DNA from: an uncultured Myxococcales bacterium
GTDB lineage: Bacteria > Myxococcota_A > Bradymonadia > UBA7976 > VGTA01
Assembly (NCBI GenBank): GCA_937146725.1
Contig: CAKZRU010000010.1
Span: 1-45,482 of the forward strand
Length of the DNA: 45,482 bases
Direction of reading: 5' to 3'
Shown here: positions 8,895-17,630 of the stretch, piece by piece
Layout: every line of letters starts with the position of its first letter
Position numbering within the stretch: the first letter of the stretch is position 1
Translations under genes and position numbers: made by a program
Notes under the pieces: generated by a model
Told to the model about the DNA's origin: nothing
Database searches by the model: none
The model's input: only the letters and a program-made list of their open reading frames with translations

Positions 8895-9929
8895 ATGACA
8901 CATCTCGAATCGACCGTTTTGAATGAATTATCAAATGCGCCACTGCCGGCCAAACCTCGTATCATCTTTATGGGCACTCCAGATTTTGCAGTGCCCTCAT
9001 TAAAAGCTTTAGCAGAGTGGTGCACACAACAAGAAGCTGAGTTGGTTGCGGTGGTTAGTCAACCCGATCGGCCCAAAGGACGTGGTAAGCAATTACAAAG
9101 AACACCTGTGGCAGCGGCGGCAGATGACTTAGGAGTGACTTGCTATCAATGGGCCCGCTTATCACAAGAGAGTTATGATACACTCACAGCACTGAATTAT
9201 GATTTAGCGGTCGTGATTGCGTATGGGAAAATCTTACCTAAACGTTATTTAGTTTTACCCCCTTGGGGCTGTATTAATCTGCATGCAAGCTTATTACCTG
9301 CATATCGAGGAGCGGCACCTATACAATGGGCGCTTATCAAGGGAGAAGCCCAAACCGGTGTTTCGGTGATGAGACTTGATGAAGGCATGGATACCGGGCC
9401 GGTGGCACACACGCTCAGTACAGAATTAAGTACTACTGATGATGCAGCAAGTTTGTTTGAAAGACTATCTCACTTATCCGCTCAAGCTTTAGTTGAGGCT
9501 TTAAACCAATGGATTATTCCAGCGGAAACCAGTCAATTGGTTTTTGAGGCACAACCTACACAAGGCGCAAGTCATGCGCCCATGCTTAAAAAAGAGGATG
9601 GAATCTTGGATTGGACACAATCCGCACAAGATTTAGTCAACTTATGCCGCGGTATCAGCCCTTGGCCTGGTGCTCAAACCCAAACTCAAGAGGGCACTCT
9701 TAAAATCAAAACCTTACAACGAGTTGAGGAAGCAGATTTAGAGCAAGAACAACTCGCTTATGAGGCCGGAACTGTGATAGGTCTCCACAGTAATGGACCA
9801 ATGATCCGCTGTGGCAAGGGTGCAGTCATTCTCAGCCAAACGCAAAGGCCATCTAAAAAAGCGACATCAGGCGGTGATTTTTATCGGGGTTATCCACTCA
9901 CTGTGGGTAAACTTTTAAGTGAGTGTTAG
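8895..9929 (+). CDS. fmt: Methionyl-tRNA formyltransferase
   Basis: Formylates initiator Met-tRNA with 10-formyl-tetrahydrofolate. The N-terminal formyltransferase domain starts IIFMGTPDFAVPSLKAL, and the catalytic triad residues are visible as N128 and H130 (INLHASLLPAYRGAAPIQWA) and D166 (LDEGMDTGP). The basic surface loop SQPDRPKGRGK is also present. The C-terminal OB-like domain has LVNLCRGISPWPGA and VILSQTQRPSKK. At 344 residues it is somewhat longer than E. coli Fmt because of a leading segment of about 20 residues. A GGAGGAGAATAAG region at the end of def supplies the ribosome binding site. Confidence 0.95.
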   Translation: MTHLESTVLNELSNAPLPAKPRIIFMGTPDFAVPSLKALAEWCTQQEAELVAVVSQPDRPKGRGKQLQRTPVAAAADDLGVTCYQWARLSQESYDTLTALNYDLAVVIAYGKILPKRYLVLPPWGCINLHASLLPAYRGAAPIQWALIKGEAQTGVSVMRLDEGMDTGPVAHTLSTELSTTDDAASLFERLSHLSAQALVEALNQWIIPAETSQLVFEAQPTQGASHAPMLKKEDGILDWTQSAQDLVNLCRGISPWPGAQTQTQEGTLKIKTLQRVEEADLEQEQLAYEAGTVIGLHSNGPMIRCGKGAVILSQTQRPSKKATSGGDFYRGYPLTVGKLLSEC

Positions 9930-9939
9930 AGGAACATAT

Positions 9940-11709
9940 ATGACAAACGGTGAGCAAAGAAGATCAAGATCTGATCGTGGTGAAAAAAAGGGTCAAGGGC
10001 GAGACAAAAGTGGTCAAGGTCGTTCTCAGCACCGTGGCTCGCGCAACAATGATGAGCGCCGTGGCCCTCGTAACAATGATGAGCGCCGTGGCCCACGTAA
10101 TAATGATGAGCGCCGTGGCCCACGTAATAATGATGAGCGCCGTGGCCCTCATAACAATGATGAGCGCCGTGGCCCTCGTAACACTGATGGGCACCGTGGC
10201 CCACGTAACAATGATGAACACCGTGGCCCTCGTAATAATGATGAGCGCCGTCGCCCTCGTAACAACGATGAACACCGTGGCCCTCGTAACAATGATAATC
10301 GCCGTGAGCAAAGTTCTTATCGAGACCAAGATCGTTCTCGAAACTTTGAGCGTTCCGCAAGATCTGATGAGGGCCCTCGACCCAAGCGCACTTTTCAAGT
10401 CAGTCCAGCCCGCCGGGTCGCTTTTCAAGCCTTAAATAGCCTTTTTGATGAAGATGCCTTTTTGCAGCCTGCTCTTTCAGCCTTAGCGGCCGAAGCTCAA
10501 CTCAGTAATAATGATCGTCGTTTAGCATGGGAGCTCGTATTAGGTGTAAGTCGTAAGTGGGGAACTTTAGTCGCCCATTTAGATGAACTTCTTAGTCAAG
10601 GGTGTGAAAGCTTACCAGCAGAAGTACTCAGGGCTTTAGTTTTGGGTGCTTATCAATTGGTATATCTTGATCGAATTCCAGCATATGCTGCAGTCAATGA
10701 ATCGGTGACTTTAGCCAAAGAATGTGACCAAAAGTTTACCGGAGTGACCAATAAAGTCTTAAAACTTCTTATGGAAAATGGGCTGCCGGAGCTTAGTAAG
10801 TTATCAGGCCATAAAAAGTTAGCAGCTGAGTTATCTCACCCTGAATGGTGGGTCAAAACGCAAGTCAAGAGAAGAGGCCTTGAACAAACAAAGCGTATCG
10901 CCGAGGCAAACAATAGTGCAGCACCTTTATCTATTCGCTTTTCTCCAAAGATTGATCCTCAAGATGTACACGCTCGCTTACTTGAAGAAGGCGCTGAGCT
11001 TACTCCATTAACTTGGGCCAAGGGTGGCTATGATCTAAAAGTGTCACGTCCATTCTCCTTGCCCTCACAGCGTGATCGTTGGTGGTATGTGCAAGATGAG
11101 GCCTCACAGCTTGTAGCACAACTACTAGAGCCTAAGTCAGGTGACCAGATCTGGGATGTGTGTGCAGCACCTGGTGGTAAATCCTTAACTTTATTAGGGA
11201 TGATTGGTGAAGCAGGTCAACTCCTTTCAACCGACCTTCATGAGCGTAAAACTCGTGAGCTTGCCGGTCGACTCAGTGTTTTTGCCAACGCAACAGTCTG
11301 TCAGCATGATGGGTCAAAGGGGGCTCCAGAGGGCTTTAAGCAGTTTGATAAAATCCTACTTGATGCACCATGTTCAGCATTAGGTGTGATTAGAAGACAC
11401 CCCGAAATCAGATGGCGTCGCAGTATTAATGATGTCAAAAAAGCTGCCAAGAAACAGCGTAAATTACTTGAGTCGGTTGCACTCCACCTAAAGGTTGGTG
11501 GCACCTTGGTCTACAGCGTATGTACAGATACCAAAGAAGAAACCACTGATGTGATTAATGATTTCTTACTTGCTTTCCCTGACTTTTCACTTAATCCACC
11601 CAATCCAAGTCCGGTTTGGGATGAGCTTTATCAAGACGGACTTGACTTAAATCCTGCCGATCATGGTAGTGATAGCTTTTATGCGGTGAAATTAACTCGA
11701 ACTCGTTGA
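9940..11709 (+). CDS. rsmB: 16S rRNA m5C967 methyltransferase with repeat extension
   Basis: A SAM-dependent cytosine-5 rRNA methyltransferase of the Sun/RsmB family. After the extension there is a NusB-like RNA-binding domain (RRVAFQALNSLFDED..., ...NNDRRLAWELVLGVSRKW). The catalytic domain has DVCAAPGGKSLTLL for SAM binding, LDAPCSALGVIRRHPEIRW with Cys478 and YSVCT with Cys528, the two cysteines of the family. The first 145 residues or so are unusual: charged Arg/Asn/Asp sequence including ten nonapeptide repeats, unlike standard RsmB of about 430-450 residues. ATG 9940 with GAGGAAC upstream is preferred over the in-frame GTG at 9919, which lies inside fmt. Confidence 0.93.
   Translation: MTNGEQRRSRSDRGEKKGQGRDKSGQGRSQHRGSRNNDERRGPRNNDERRGPRNNDERRGPRNNDERRGPHNNDERRGPRNTDGHRGPRNNDEHRGPRNNDERRRPRNNDEHRGPRNNDNRREQSSYRDQDRSRNFERSARSDEGPRPKRTFQVSPARRVAFQALNSLFDEDAFLQPALSALAAEAQLSNNDRRLAWELVLGVSRKWGTLVAHLDELLSQGCESLPAEVLRALVLGAYQLVYLDRIPAYAAVNESVTLAKECDQKFTGVTNKVLKLLMENGLPELSKLSGHKKLAAELSHPEWWVKTQVKRRGLEQTKRIAEANNSAAPLSIRFSPKIDPQDVHARLLEEGAELTPLTWAKGGYDLKVSRPFSLPSQRDRWWYVQDEASQLVAQLLEPKSGDQIWDVCAAPGGKSLTLLGMIGEAGQLLSTDLHERKTRELAGRLSVFANATVCQHDGSKGAPEGFKQFDKILLDAPCSALGVIRRHPEIRWRRSINDVKKAAKKQRKLLESVALHLKVGGTLVYSVCTDTKEETTDVINDFLLAFPDFSLNPPNPSPVWDELYQDGLDLNPADHGSDSFYAVKLTRTR
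10033..10302 (+). repeat. 27-bp in-frame tandem repeat, 10 copies
   Basis: Ten 27-bp units encode RGPRNNDER with small variations (RGSRNNDER, RGPHNNDER, RGPRNTDGH, RRPRNNDEH, RGPRNNDNR). The units are contiguous with no spacers and stay in the rsmB frame. All other frames are also open through the array, giving false ORFs on both strands. Confidence 0.97.
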
Positions 11710-11760
11710 TTCTTCATTGAGCTTTAACCAAATGTAATCTCAGTCAATAAGGCTCATAAT

Positions 11761-12450
11761 ATGTCTTTAACTCAGACAACTCCAATGATTGCTCCCTCGA
11801 TTCTTTCTGCTGACTTTAGTCATTTGGGGCTAGCTTTACAGTCGTTGGAAGATGCAAAGGCTGATTGGATACATATTGATGTTATGGATGGTCACTTTGT
11901 ACCAAACTTAACTTTTGGTCCACCGGTAATCAAGGCTTTAAGAGCCAAAACGACTTTGCCATTTGATGTACATTTAATGATTGAAAAGCCGGAACTTTGG
12001 ATTGAGGCATATCGAGAAGCAGGTGCTGACGGGATTACTGTTCATGCAGAAGCTTGTGTCCATTTGCATCGAACTTTAGGCCAAATCAAAGAAAGTGGAG
12101 CGTGGGTCGGTGTAAGTCTGAATCCACATACTCCATTAAGCGCGATTGAAGAGGTGTTAAGCGAAGTCGACTTAATTTTGATTATGAGTGTAAATCCAGG
12201 ATTTGGTGGGCAGTCATTTATTCCCAATACACTCGATAAGATCAAACGTTTAACCGAGTTATGTAAGGCGCGCCATGTTCAGCCAATCATCCAAGTCGAT
12301 GGGGGGGTGAAAGTCAGCAATATCAAGAGTATTGCCCAAGCGGGTGCTCATGCCTTTGTGGCCGGTTCAGCTGTCTTTAAATCGAATGATGTTAATCAGG
12401 CTGTGGCCGAATTAAGAAAACAAGCAAGTATGAGCAATCATAGTGTATAA
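11761..12450 (+). CDS. rpe: Ribulose-phosphate 3-epimerase
   Basis: A TIM-barrel enzyme that interconverts D-ribulose 5-phosphate and D-xylulose 5-phosphate in the pentose phosphate pathway. The family blocks are clear: [34 protein letters not shown] (metal-binding His and catalytic Asp), [24 protein letters not shown], and the phosphate-binding VDGGVK followed by [12 protein letters not shown]. The length of 229 residues is typical. It starts at ATG 11761, 51 bases after rsmB; the upstream AAGG is a weak ribosome binding site. It probably belongs to the def-fmt-rsmB transcript. Confidence 0.96.
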   Translation: MSLTQTTPMIAPSILSADFSHLGLALQSLEDAKADWIHIDVMDGHFVPNLTFGPPVIKALRAKTTLPFDVHLMIEKPELWIEAYREAGADGITVHAEACVHLHRTLGQIKESGAWVGVSLNPHTPLSAIEEVLSEVDLILIMSVNPGFGGQSFIPNTLDKIKRLTELCKARHVQPIIQVDGGVKVSNIKSIAQAGAHAFVAGSAVFKSNDVNQAVAELRKQASMSNHSV

Positions 12451-12459
12451 AAAAGCCGA

Positions 12460-13299
12460 ATGAATACGCTAAAAAGCATATTGCATTGCTTGAGGCTCAA
12501 GATGGTCTTAGCAAGTATTTTATCGAGCATTCTAGTCAGTATCTTCGTGAGTGCTTGCCAAAGCAATGAGTCACACTTAAATGAGCAAAGAGTCTACTTG
12601 TATATTGCTTCATCATTAGAAAATAGTGTTCGCTGTCTTAATCAAAGCTACCAAAAACTATACCCTCAACGCCAAATTGTACTTTCTTTATTGGGCAGTC
12701 AAACCGCTCGCTTACAAATCGAAAGAGGTGCGCCAGCCGGCATCTTTATTTCGGCAGACTATAAGCATATTCAAAGCCTAAAGAAGCAAGGGCTGATCGC
12801 TCAAAATCAGCGACTTGCTTATAACCAAATCGCTTTATTTACCAAAAAAACAAGTCAAGTTCAGAACTTTAATGAGCTTCTTAAGACCAAATCATTGGGC
12901 ATTGGTGCCCGAAACGTACCTGTGGGTCATTATGCTTGGGCAATCCTTGATGCTGAGTCAAAAAAAGATCCAAATTATAGAGCGAACATTGAAAAATTGA
13001 TTCTGAGCCAAGATTTAAGCGCTAGATCTCTTAAAGCAAGGGCAATACGTTCAGAGGTGGAGTCTATTTTTTTATATCAAAGCGATTATAAGCAAGTGCA
13101 AGCTATGTATAGACAAGTTGATTTGCCAAAAACAATCCAAGATCTAAGCCAAGTAAAGCTATATATTGCCTTAACACAAGATAAAGCCCAACAAGAAGCA
13201 GATCAAGTATCCATAAAAGTCAAGCAAGATTGGTATAATCTAATGCTCAGTAAGCTTGGCCAGCAATGCTTAAAAGAGCAAGGGTTGATCGTTAAATAA
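12460..13299 (+). CDS. modA: ModA-like periplasmic substrate-binding lipoprotein
   Basis: A class II periplasmic binding protein of the molybdate-binding ModA type. The core has VYLYIASSLENSVRCLNQSY, LSLLGSQTARLQIERGAPAGIFISAD, LGIGARNVPVGHYAWAIL, ending in LGQQCLKEQGLIVK. The N-terminus is a lipoprotein signal with FVSAC and Cys33 as the likely lipidation site. No modB or modC follows; the next gene is convergent and its stop is 10 bases away. The start at ATG 12460 gives a signal peptide with Arg/Lys in its n-region but has no clear Shine-Dalgarno; in-frame ATG 12502 has GAGG 6 bases upstream but yields an uncharged n-region. Ligand specificity (molybdate, tungstate or other) is inferred only. 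Confidence 0.75.
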   Translation: MNTLKSILHCLRLKMVLASILSSILVSIFVSACQSNESHLNEQRVYLYIASSLENSVRCLNQSYQKLYPQRQIVLSLLGSQTARLQIERGAPAGIFISADYKHIQSLKKQGLIAQNQRLAYNQIALFTKKTSQVQNFNELLKTKSLGIGARNVPVGHYAWAILDAESKKDPNYRANIEKLILSQDLSARSLKARAIRSEVESIFLYQSDYKQVQAMYRQVDLPKTIQDLSQVKLYIALTQDKAQQEADQVSIKVKQDWYNLMLSKLGQQCLKEQGLIVK

Positions 13300-13309
13300 G
13301 CAGAGTAAA

Positions 13310-14680
13310 CTAAAGCACACAGCGAAAGCCAATACCGACACTGACTGTGTCAAAGGTGCCTCCGGCTCGGGCACTTGTGCGGGCGCGTTCAGCGGGATGA
13401 TACCAACTTCCACCACGATAGGTTTTAAAGCCTCGTATTTTACTTGGGCAGTGACCTTGAACTAGATCTTGGTCACACCAAACGCCCTTATTGGGAGCGT
13501 CTTGATAGCTGCGATGCCAATCATCTTCTACCCATTCCCAAAGATTTCCTGCTAAGTCACACAAACCTTCTGGACTGATGCCTTTTGCATATTGGCATGG
13601 CGCTTGGACTTCCGGCTCTCCACAGCCTTCTTGGCCGTTTTGATCTAGATGTGACAAGTAGGCACAGCTGGGCTTATCTTCACCCCAAGGATAAGTACGT
13701 TGCGTTTTGCCTTTGGCTGCTTTGGCCCATTCGGCTTCTGTGGGCAAACGAGCACCAATCCACTTGGCAAAGCTTTGTGCTTGCGTCCAAGTCACACAAT
13801 TCACGGCTTCACGACTTAAGGCGCTTAGCACTGCACAGCCCTCTTTTTCGGGAATGGGTGAACAGGCACCGACTTTAACACAGGCCCAATACTGACTGGC
13901 TGTGACTTCGGTTTTCATCATTTGGAAATCTTGGATTTCCACAGCATGAACCGGTCTTTCATTAGGGTGTCCTTTCATGCTTCCCATTTCAAACTTTCCA
14001 CCCTTGATCGGTAACCAAAGAATCCCAAGCTCTTGCCAGCGCTTAGTTTGTTTTGGACTTGCTTGCTGTGCATAGTGAAGCCGAAGTGGCGTTTGGCTGA
14101 GCTCTTTGATCACTTGATTTAACTCTTTAATCCAAGTTTGTGTAGCTTGCTTAAGCTGAGCTTCGATTTTATCAATACTGCCTTTGAGCTTAGCTTCAAT
14201 CAGCTTTTTGCCTTCTAAATTACTTATGGTGACTAACATTCTCCACGAGTTTGAAAATCTAAACATTTGAGCTTGAATAATGAGATCGGCTTGCACAAGC
14301 TGAGCGAGTTTTTGTGGGCATTTTGCTCCACAGTCATCAAGAACTTGAGGATGTTGAGTCATCATCTCGGTAAGTTCTGCACTGCTGATTTGACTTAGCT
14401 TCTGTTCTGAGCTTTGGACGAGTTGCTTAGCAAGCTCTTGTGCTAGAAATAATCGTTCTTCGGCACTGAGCGGTTTTTGTGTACCACTCACTTCACTAGA
14501 GGCCTCAACAGGTAAGCTTAACACTCGAAGTGGACGAGCATGAGCAAGGGTTGATGCAAGGGTAATCAATAAAAGGCTAGGCAATAAAAGACTAAGCTGT
14601 TTGATGATAAGGTCGTTTAGGCTGATCAACGGTCGGTGAAACTGATTTACTGTATGTTGTGTGATTATGATACACCTCAA
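13310..14680 (-). CDS. Secreted LpoB/CsgG-like plus SUMF1-like fusion protein
   Basis: The N-terminal signal (LSLLLPSLLLITLASTLAHA) implies export. The next 160 residues or so (RPLRVLSLPVE..., LTEMMTQHPQVLDDC, LAQLVQADLIIQAQMFRFSNSWRMLVTISNLEGKKLIEA) resemble the nucleotide-binding-like fold of CsgG/LpoB/TolB-N proteins. The C-terminal half is a formylglycine-generating-enzyme (SUMF1) fold: GGKFEMGSMKGHPNERPVHAV, MMKTEVTASQYWACV, ARLPTEAEWAKAAKG, YPWGE, GNLWEWVEDDW, YRGGSWYHPAERARTSAR, GIGFRCVL. The catalytic Cys pair of true FGE is absent from the last motif, so this is probably a binding module. TTG 14680 overlaps the upstream stop by three bases (TTGA) with no Shine-Dalgarno; the exact start is uncertain. 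Confidence 0.75.
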   Translation of the reverse strand: MRCIIITQHTVNQFHRPLISLNDLIIKQLSLLLPSLLLITLASTLAHARPLRVLSLPVEASSEVSGTQKPLSAEERLFLAQELAKQLVQSSEQKLSQISSAELTEMMTQHPQVLDDCGAKCPQKLAQLVQADLIIQAQMFRFSNSWRMLVTISNLEGKKLIEAKLKGSIDKIEAQLKQATQTWIKELNQVIKELSQTPLRLHYAQQASPKQTKRWQELGILWLPIKGGKFEMGSMKGHPNERPVHAVEIQDFQMMKTEVTASQYWACVKVGACSPIPEKEGCAVLSALSREAVNCVTWTQAQSFAKWIGARLPTEAEWAKAAKGKTQRTYPWGEDKPSCAYLSHLDQNGQEGCGEPEVQAPCQYAKGISPEGLCDLAGNLWEWVEDDWHRSYQDAPNKGVWCDQDLVQGHCPSKIRGFKTYRGGSWYHPAERARTSARAGGTFDTVSVGIGFRCVL

Positions 14681-15975
14681 TTTATGTTTGTGTGGCGATG
14701 CGAAGCAGAATTCATCTGCAAACGTGGAAAGGTTAAAACCAAAGGATGACCATCACCTTTAACTTTTAAGCGGAGTTGACCATGATATGAGCGATTATCG
14801 ACTTTAATTTGGTGTTCACCTGGTGGTAGCCAAAACCAATAGAGCTTTAATTGATCAGGCAGACTCGTCCAAGAGCGAGTATCAGGAGTATCGGCAATAG
14901 CCAATGAGCCTTCAGCTAATAAGCCCACCAATAGCCCTACTGCACTTCCCTTAGCTCGTTTCCCAAGCTCCTCACCCAAAGCGCCTAGCGTGACTCGGCT
15001 AAGCAAGCGAGTGATGGCCGCAATCATAAACTGTGGTTTTGATCTTTCAAAATCCTTAATCACAAGTTGGCTCAATGATAAACTGAGCAAAGGAGGAACG
15101 GTTTGTCGATTAAGTGTACAGCTTTCATTTCCTCCAGATACAGCTTGACTCAGACTTGGGAAATTCAGCCACTTCATTAAACCTTTGGCTTGGATACGGG
15201 CTAACTTTGCTCTTTGGTGAGCATCCCAAGAGTGATGCGGGCCAATATATAACAAAGCTCGTCCCAAGGCTAATCTCTGTGCTTTCCGATGAGGCACCAT
15301 GCCTGAGCCAGAGATCAGTAAAACCGGAGAATAACGCTTTCCGTTAGCCTTTCTGGGGACGACGGGTAACACAAAATCACCAAATTCTGCTTCTTTTTTG
15401 GCTAATGCTAAATCACCGTTGACCAAATAGGTAAAGGCATTCATCCAATGAATGAGTTTTTTCACCTGGGCAAGTTCCTTTTGATATTGCTGGTCAAGCT
15501 CGCCCTGCCAAAAGCTATTTAAGACCGCCAAGCGTCTTGCTTCGACTCGTGCACTCGACCACTGAGCCTGAGCCAAATAATTAATCATATTAAAAAGATT
15601 AATCATCGCTTTCTCAAAGGGAGGAGGACGATAGGGCGCTGTATCATCTGAATACAGATATACGCCCAGTTCTTGAAGATTTGCTTTGGTGTAATCCAAA
15701 AGCTCTAATCCATCATCAGCGCGTCTTAAATCTTGGTTAGCTTCCTTGTGTTGTCCTGCTTGCAGGCGAGCCATACTGCGCTCTAAAGCTAAAAGAAGCT
15801 GTTCAGAGGATTGTGAGTCCTCATCGATTTGCTGATTCAAATGTTCGATCGCCTCTTGGGCCTGCCCTCGTAACAAAGCCTGTCTGCTTTTTTGAGTAGA
15901 GGCGCTGTAACCACCACAATTCATCAAAAAGGTCGCAAGTAAAATAAGGCAAGTGTTCAATCTTAAACTATACAC
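14677..15975 (-). CDS. COG3014-family outer-envelope lipoprotein
   Basis: The protein has 432 residues and starts at GTG with AAAAGGG 8 bases upstream. The signal ends in LMNC with Cys20 as the predicted lipidation site. The block YLYSDDTAPYRPPPFEKAMINLFNMINYLAQAQWSSARVEARRL is the hallmark of the uncharacterised COG3014 family, preceded by TPR-like helices (QAQEAIEHLNQQI..., ARLQAGQHKEANQDL). The C-terminal part has Gly/Ala-rich helices and a beta segment (FWLPPGEHQIKVDNRSYHGQLRLKVKG). In other bacteria COG3014 genes commonly neighbour LpoB-type genes, as here. It is probably periplasmic and tethered to the outer membrane; the molecular role is not known. Confidence 0.75.
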   Translation of the reverse strand: MYSLRLNTCLILLATFLMNCGGYSASTQKSRQALLRGQAQEAIEHLNQQIDEDSQSSEQLLLALERSMARLQAGQHKEANQDLRRADDGLELLDYTKANLQELGVYLYSDDTAPYRPPPFEKAMINLFNMINYLAQAQWSSARVEARRLAVLNSFWQGELDQQYQKELAQVKKLIHWMNAFTYLVNGDLALAKKEAEFGDFVLPVVPRKANGKRYSPVLLISGSGMVPHRKAQRLALGRALLYIGPHHSWDAHQRAKLARIQAKGLMKWLNFPSLSQAVSGGNESCTLNRQTVPPLLSLSLSQLVIKDFERSKPQFMIAAITRLLSRVTLGALGEELGKRAKGSAVGLLVGLLAEGSLAIADTPDTRSWTSLPDQLKLYWFWLPPGEHQIKVDNRSYHGQLRLKVKGDGHPLVLTFPRLQMNSASHRHTNIN

Positions 15976-16012
15976 AAGATGACCCTTTTACCCTTTCGAT
16001 AAAACCAAACAC

Positions 16013-16630
16013 TCAACCGGCCTGTAAGCCCTTTAGTCGCTCAACTTCAATCTGCCAGCGAATTGCACCGGTTTCGACCTCGATCACTTGCATAAATAAA
16101 AAGTATTGTACGCGTCTAGCTTCTGCACTTTTTTCGGTAATGTCATATAGTTTACCCGTTAACAAATATTGAGCTCCTAATTGACGGCCCATACTTGCGA
16201 CTCGAGCTTGATCAAAGGCTTTGCCCTCTTGATTTTGAATCTCCTTAAGCAATTCAGGCTGATTACTCCGACTAAGCACAGTCACAGTGCCCTCGTTGAT
16301 CAATTGAGTTTCAAGCTTTTTAGCTAGAGTCTTTAAGGAACTATCCACATGCTCGCTGGTCTCATTTTCAATGGATAATAAAGCTAAAGTGGCCTGTCTA
16401 CCATCCCGATGAAGAGCTTGCCAATGCTTCATTAAACCACCGCTTTGTAAGGCTTTGCTGGCTTCGTTAAACATACCAATCAAATCCTTGCGATCCAAGC
16501 GAGTTGACATCGCAGCCGATTCAAAATCATTTGAGTCACCACTGCGTAAAAAACGAGGTCCACAGCCCGTATAGCTTAGGGCGATCAACAGGCCACATAA
16601 CAGCAAGGGAATATACTTAGAAATCGTCAT
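16013..16630 (-). CDS. lpoB: LpoB-like penicillin-binding-protein activator lipoprotein
   Basis: A 205-residue lipoprotein with signal ILLCGLL-type core ending SYTGC (Cys23). The mature part has the LpoB fold markers: LIGMFNEASKALQSGG, LALLSIENETSEHVDSSLKTLAKKLETQLINEGTVTVLSRSN, MGRQLGAQYLLTGKLYDITEKS, YFLFMQVIEVETGAIRWQIEVE. In E. coli LpoB reaches through the periplasm to stimulate PBP1b; that activity here is by family analogy. AAGGTAAAAAG precedes the ATG. It is followed after 37 bases by the COG3014 gene, forming a three-lipoprotein/exported-protein module with the SUMF1-like gene. Confidence 0.82.
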   Translation of the reverse strand: MTISKYIPLLLCGLLIALSYTGCGPRFLRSGDSNDFESAAMSTRLDRKDLIGMFNEASKALQSGGLMKHWQALHRDGRQATLALLSIENETSEHVDSSLKTLAKKLETQLINEGTVTVLSRSNQPELLKEIQNQEGKAFDQARVASMGRQLGAQYLLTGKLYDITEKSAEARRVQYFLFMQVIEVETGAIRWQIEVERLKGLQAG

Positions 16631-16701
16631 CTTTTTACCTTCTATAAAGTCACAATCATCAAACCCAATATTTGTTCTATTGTCTTTATAGCAAAAGATA
16701 T

Positions 16702-17565
16702 TCAGCTTGACCTTGATTTTAATGCATTAATCACGAGTGGGAGATTTTGTTCACAGGGCCCAAGTAGCCAATCACTCAAGGGAACTTCTGGGTCTTGACT
16801 TAGATCAATGCCCCAAAATGGAATCTGTTTGCGCTCGGCAAGCATTAAAGCCATTTCGGTGATACCAACCGAAAAACTTGTGCCTATGGCAATCATTAAA
16901 TCAGCCGATTCAAAGGCCTCATAAGCTTGATCAAAGCGATAATCCTCATGGTCATCATAGCGCTCATCAAACCAAAGAACATGAGGTCTAAGCACCGTTT
17001 GACATAATGAACAATGAGGTAGGTCACTTTGGTCTTTACTTTTGATAAAGGCACTAAAGTCAAGCTGTTGGTTAGAGATTAAGCCTTGGGGAGCCCCATG
17101 ATCACAGCCAACTTTGGCACAGCGTGAATATTGAGCTTGACCATGGATTTCTATAACATTCTGACTATTCGCTTGTCGGTGAAGTCCATCAACATTTTGA
17201 GTCACTAAGGTGAACTCTTTATTTTGGCTTTGGCAGTAGTCTTCAAGATCCTTAAGCGCATGATGAGCCGGGTTAGGCTGCTTGCCGACTAGATTAGAAA
17301 AACGCTGATGATACCAAGCCCATGAGTCTGCGGGATTTTGGATAAAATACCTAAAAGTGCCTCTTTCGGTGATATCCTTTTCCCAAATGGCATTAGGATC
17401 TTTGCGAAAGGGGGCAATACCACTTGCCACGCTAATGCCAGCTCCACTGATCACTAAGATCTTTTGGGCTTGTTGGATAGCCTGGGCAAGCTTGACGCTT
17501 TGAGAATGAGTATGGGGGGACTGGGTATGTGCTGTCACATTACTTTGATTGTTAGATTGGCTCAT
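16702..17565 (-). CDS. Sir2-family NAD-dependent protein deacylase
   Basis: Sirtuin fold of 287 residues. The NAD-binding loop is ISGAGISVASGIAPFRKDPNAIW, then VTQNVDGLHRQANSQNVIEIHGQ with the catalytic His in EIHGQ. The zinc module is CAKVGC followed by CSLCQTVLRPHVLWFDE. GTSFSVGITEM is the second nucleotide contact. The stretch between the two Cys pairs is about 35 residues, a little expanded. The Ala-Tyr-Arg signature of desuccinylating class III enzymes is not obvious, so acyl preference is undetermined. ATG has GAGGTCAAC just upstream. It sits 65 bases after the acyltransferase gene and 71 bases before lpoB on the same strand. Confidence 0.9.
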   Translation of the reverse strand: MSQSNNQSNVTAHTQSPHTHSQSVKLAQAIQQAQKILVISGAGISVASGIAPFRKDPNAIWEKDITERGTFRYFIQNPADSWAWYHQRFSNLVGKQPNPAHHALKDLEDYCQSQNKEFTLVTQNVDGLHRQANSQNVIEIHGQAQYSRCAKVGCDHGAPQGLISNQQLDFSAFIKSKDQSDLPHCSLCQTVLRPHVLWFDERYDDHEDYRFDQAYEAFESADLMIAIGTSFSVGITEMALMLAERKQIPFWGIDLSQDPEVPLSDWLLGPCEQNLPLVINALKSRSS

Positions 17566-17630
17566 GTTGACCTCTACATCTTTCAGTTTTTAGCTATGTC
17601 TTGCCTTTGCTTCGCTCAATCATATTTCAA

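Noticed and set aside
10033..10302. Possible CRISPR array
   Set aside because: Repeats are head to tail with no unique spacers and encode an in-frame nonapeptide; no cas gene is present.
9926..10435. Several long open frames on both strands over the rsmB repeat array
   Set aside because: They exist because a 27-bp repeat without stops is open in every frame. The rsmB frame continues into conserved enzyme domains, the others do not.
13310..14680. Active formylglycine-generating enzyme
   Set aside because: The C-terminal motif lacks the catalytic Cys pair and no sulfatase gene is nearby.
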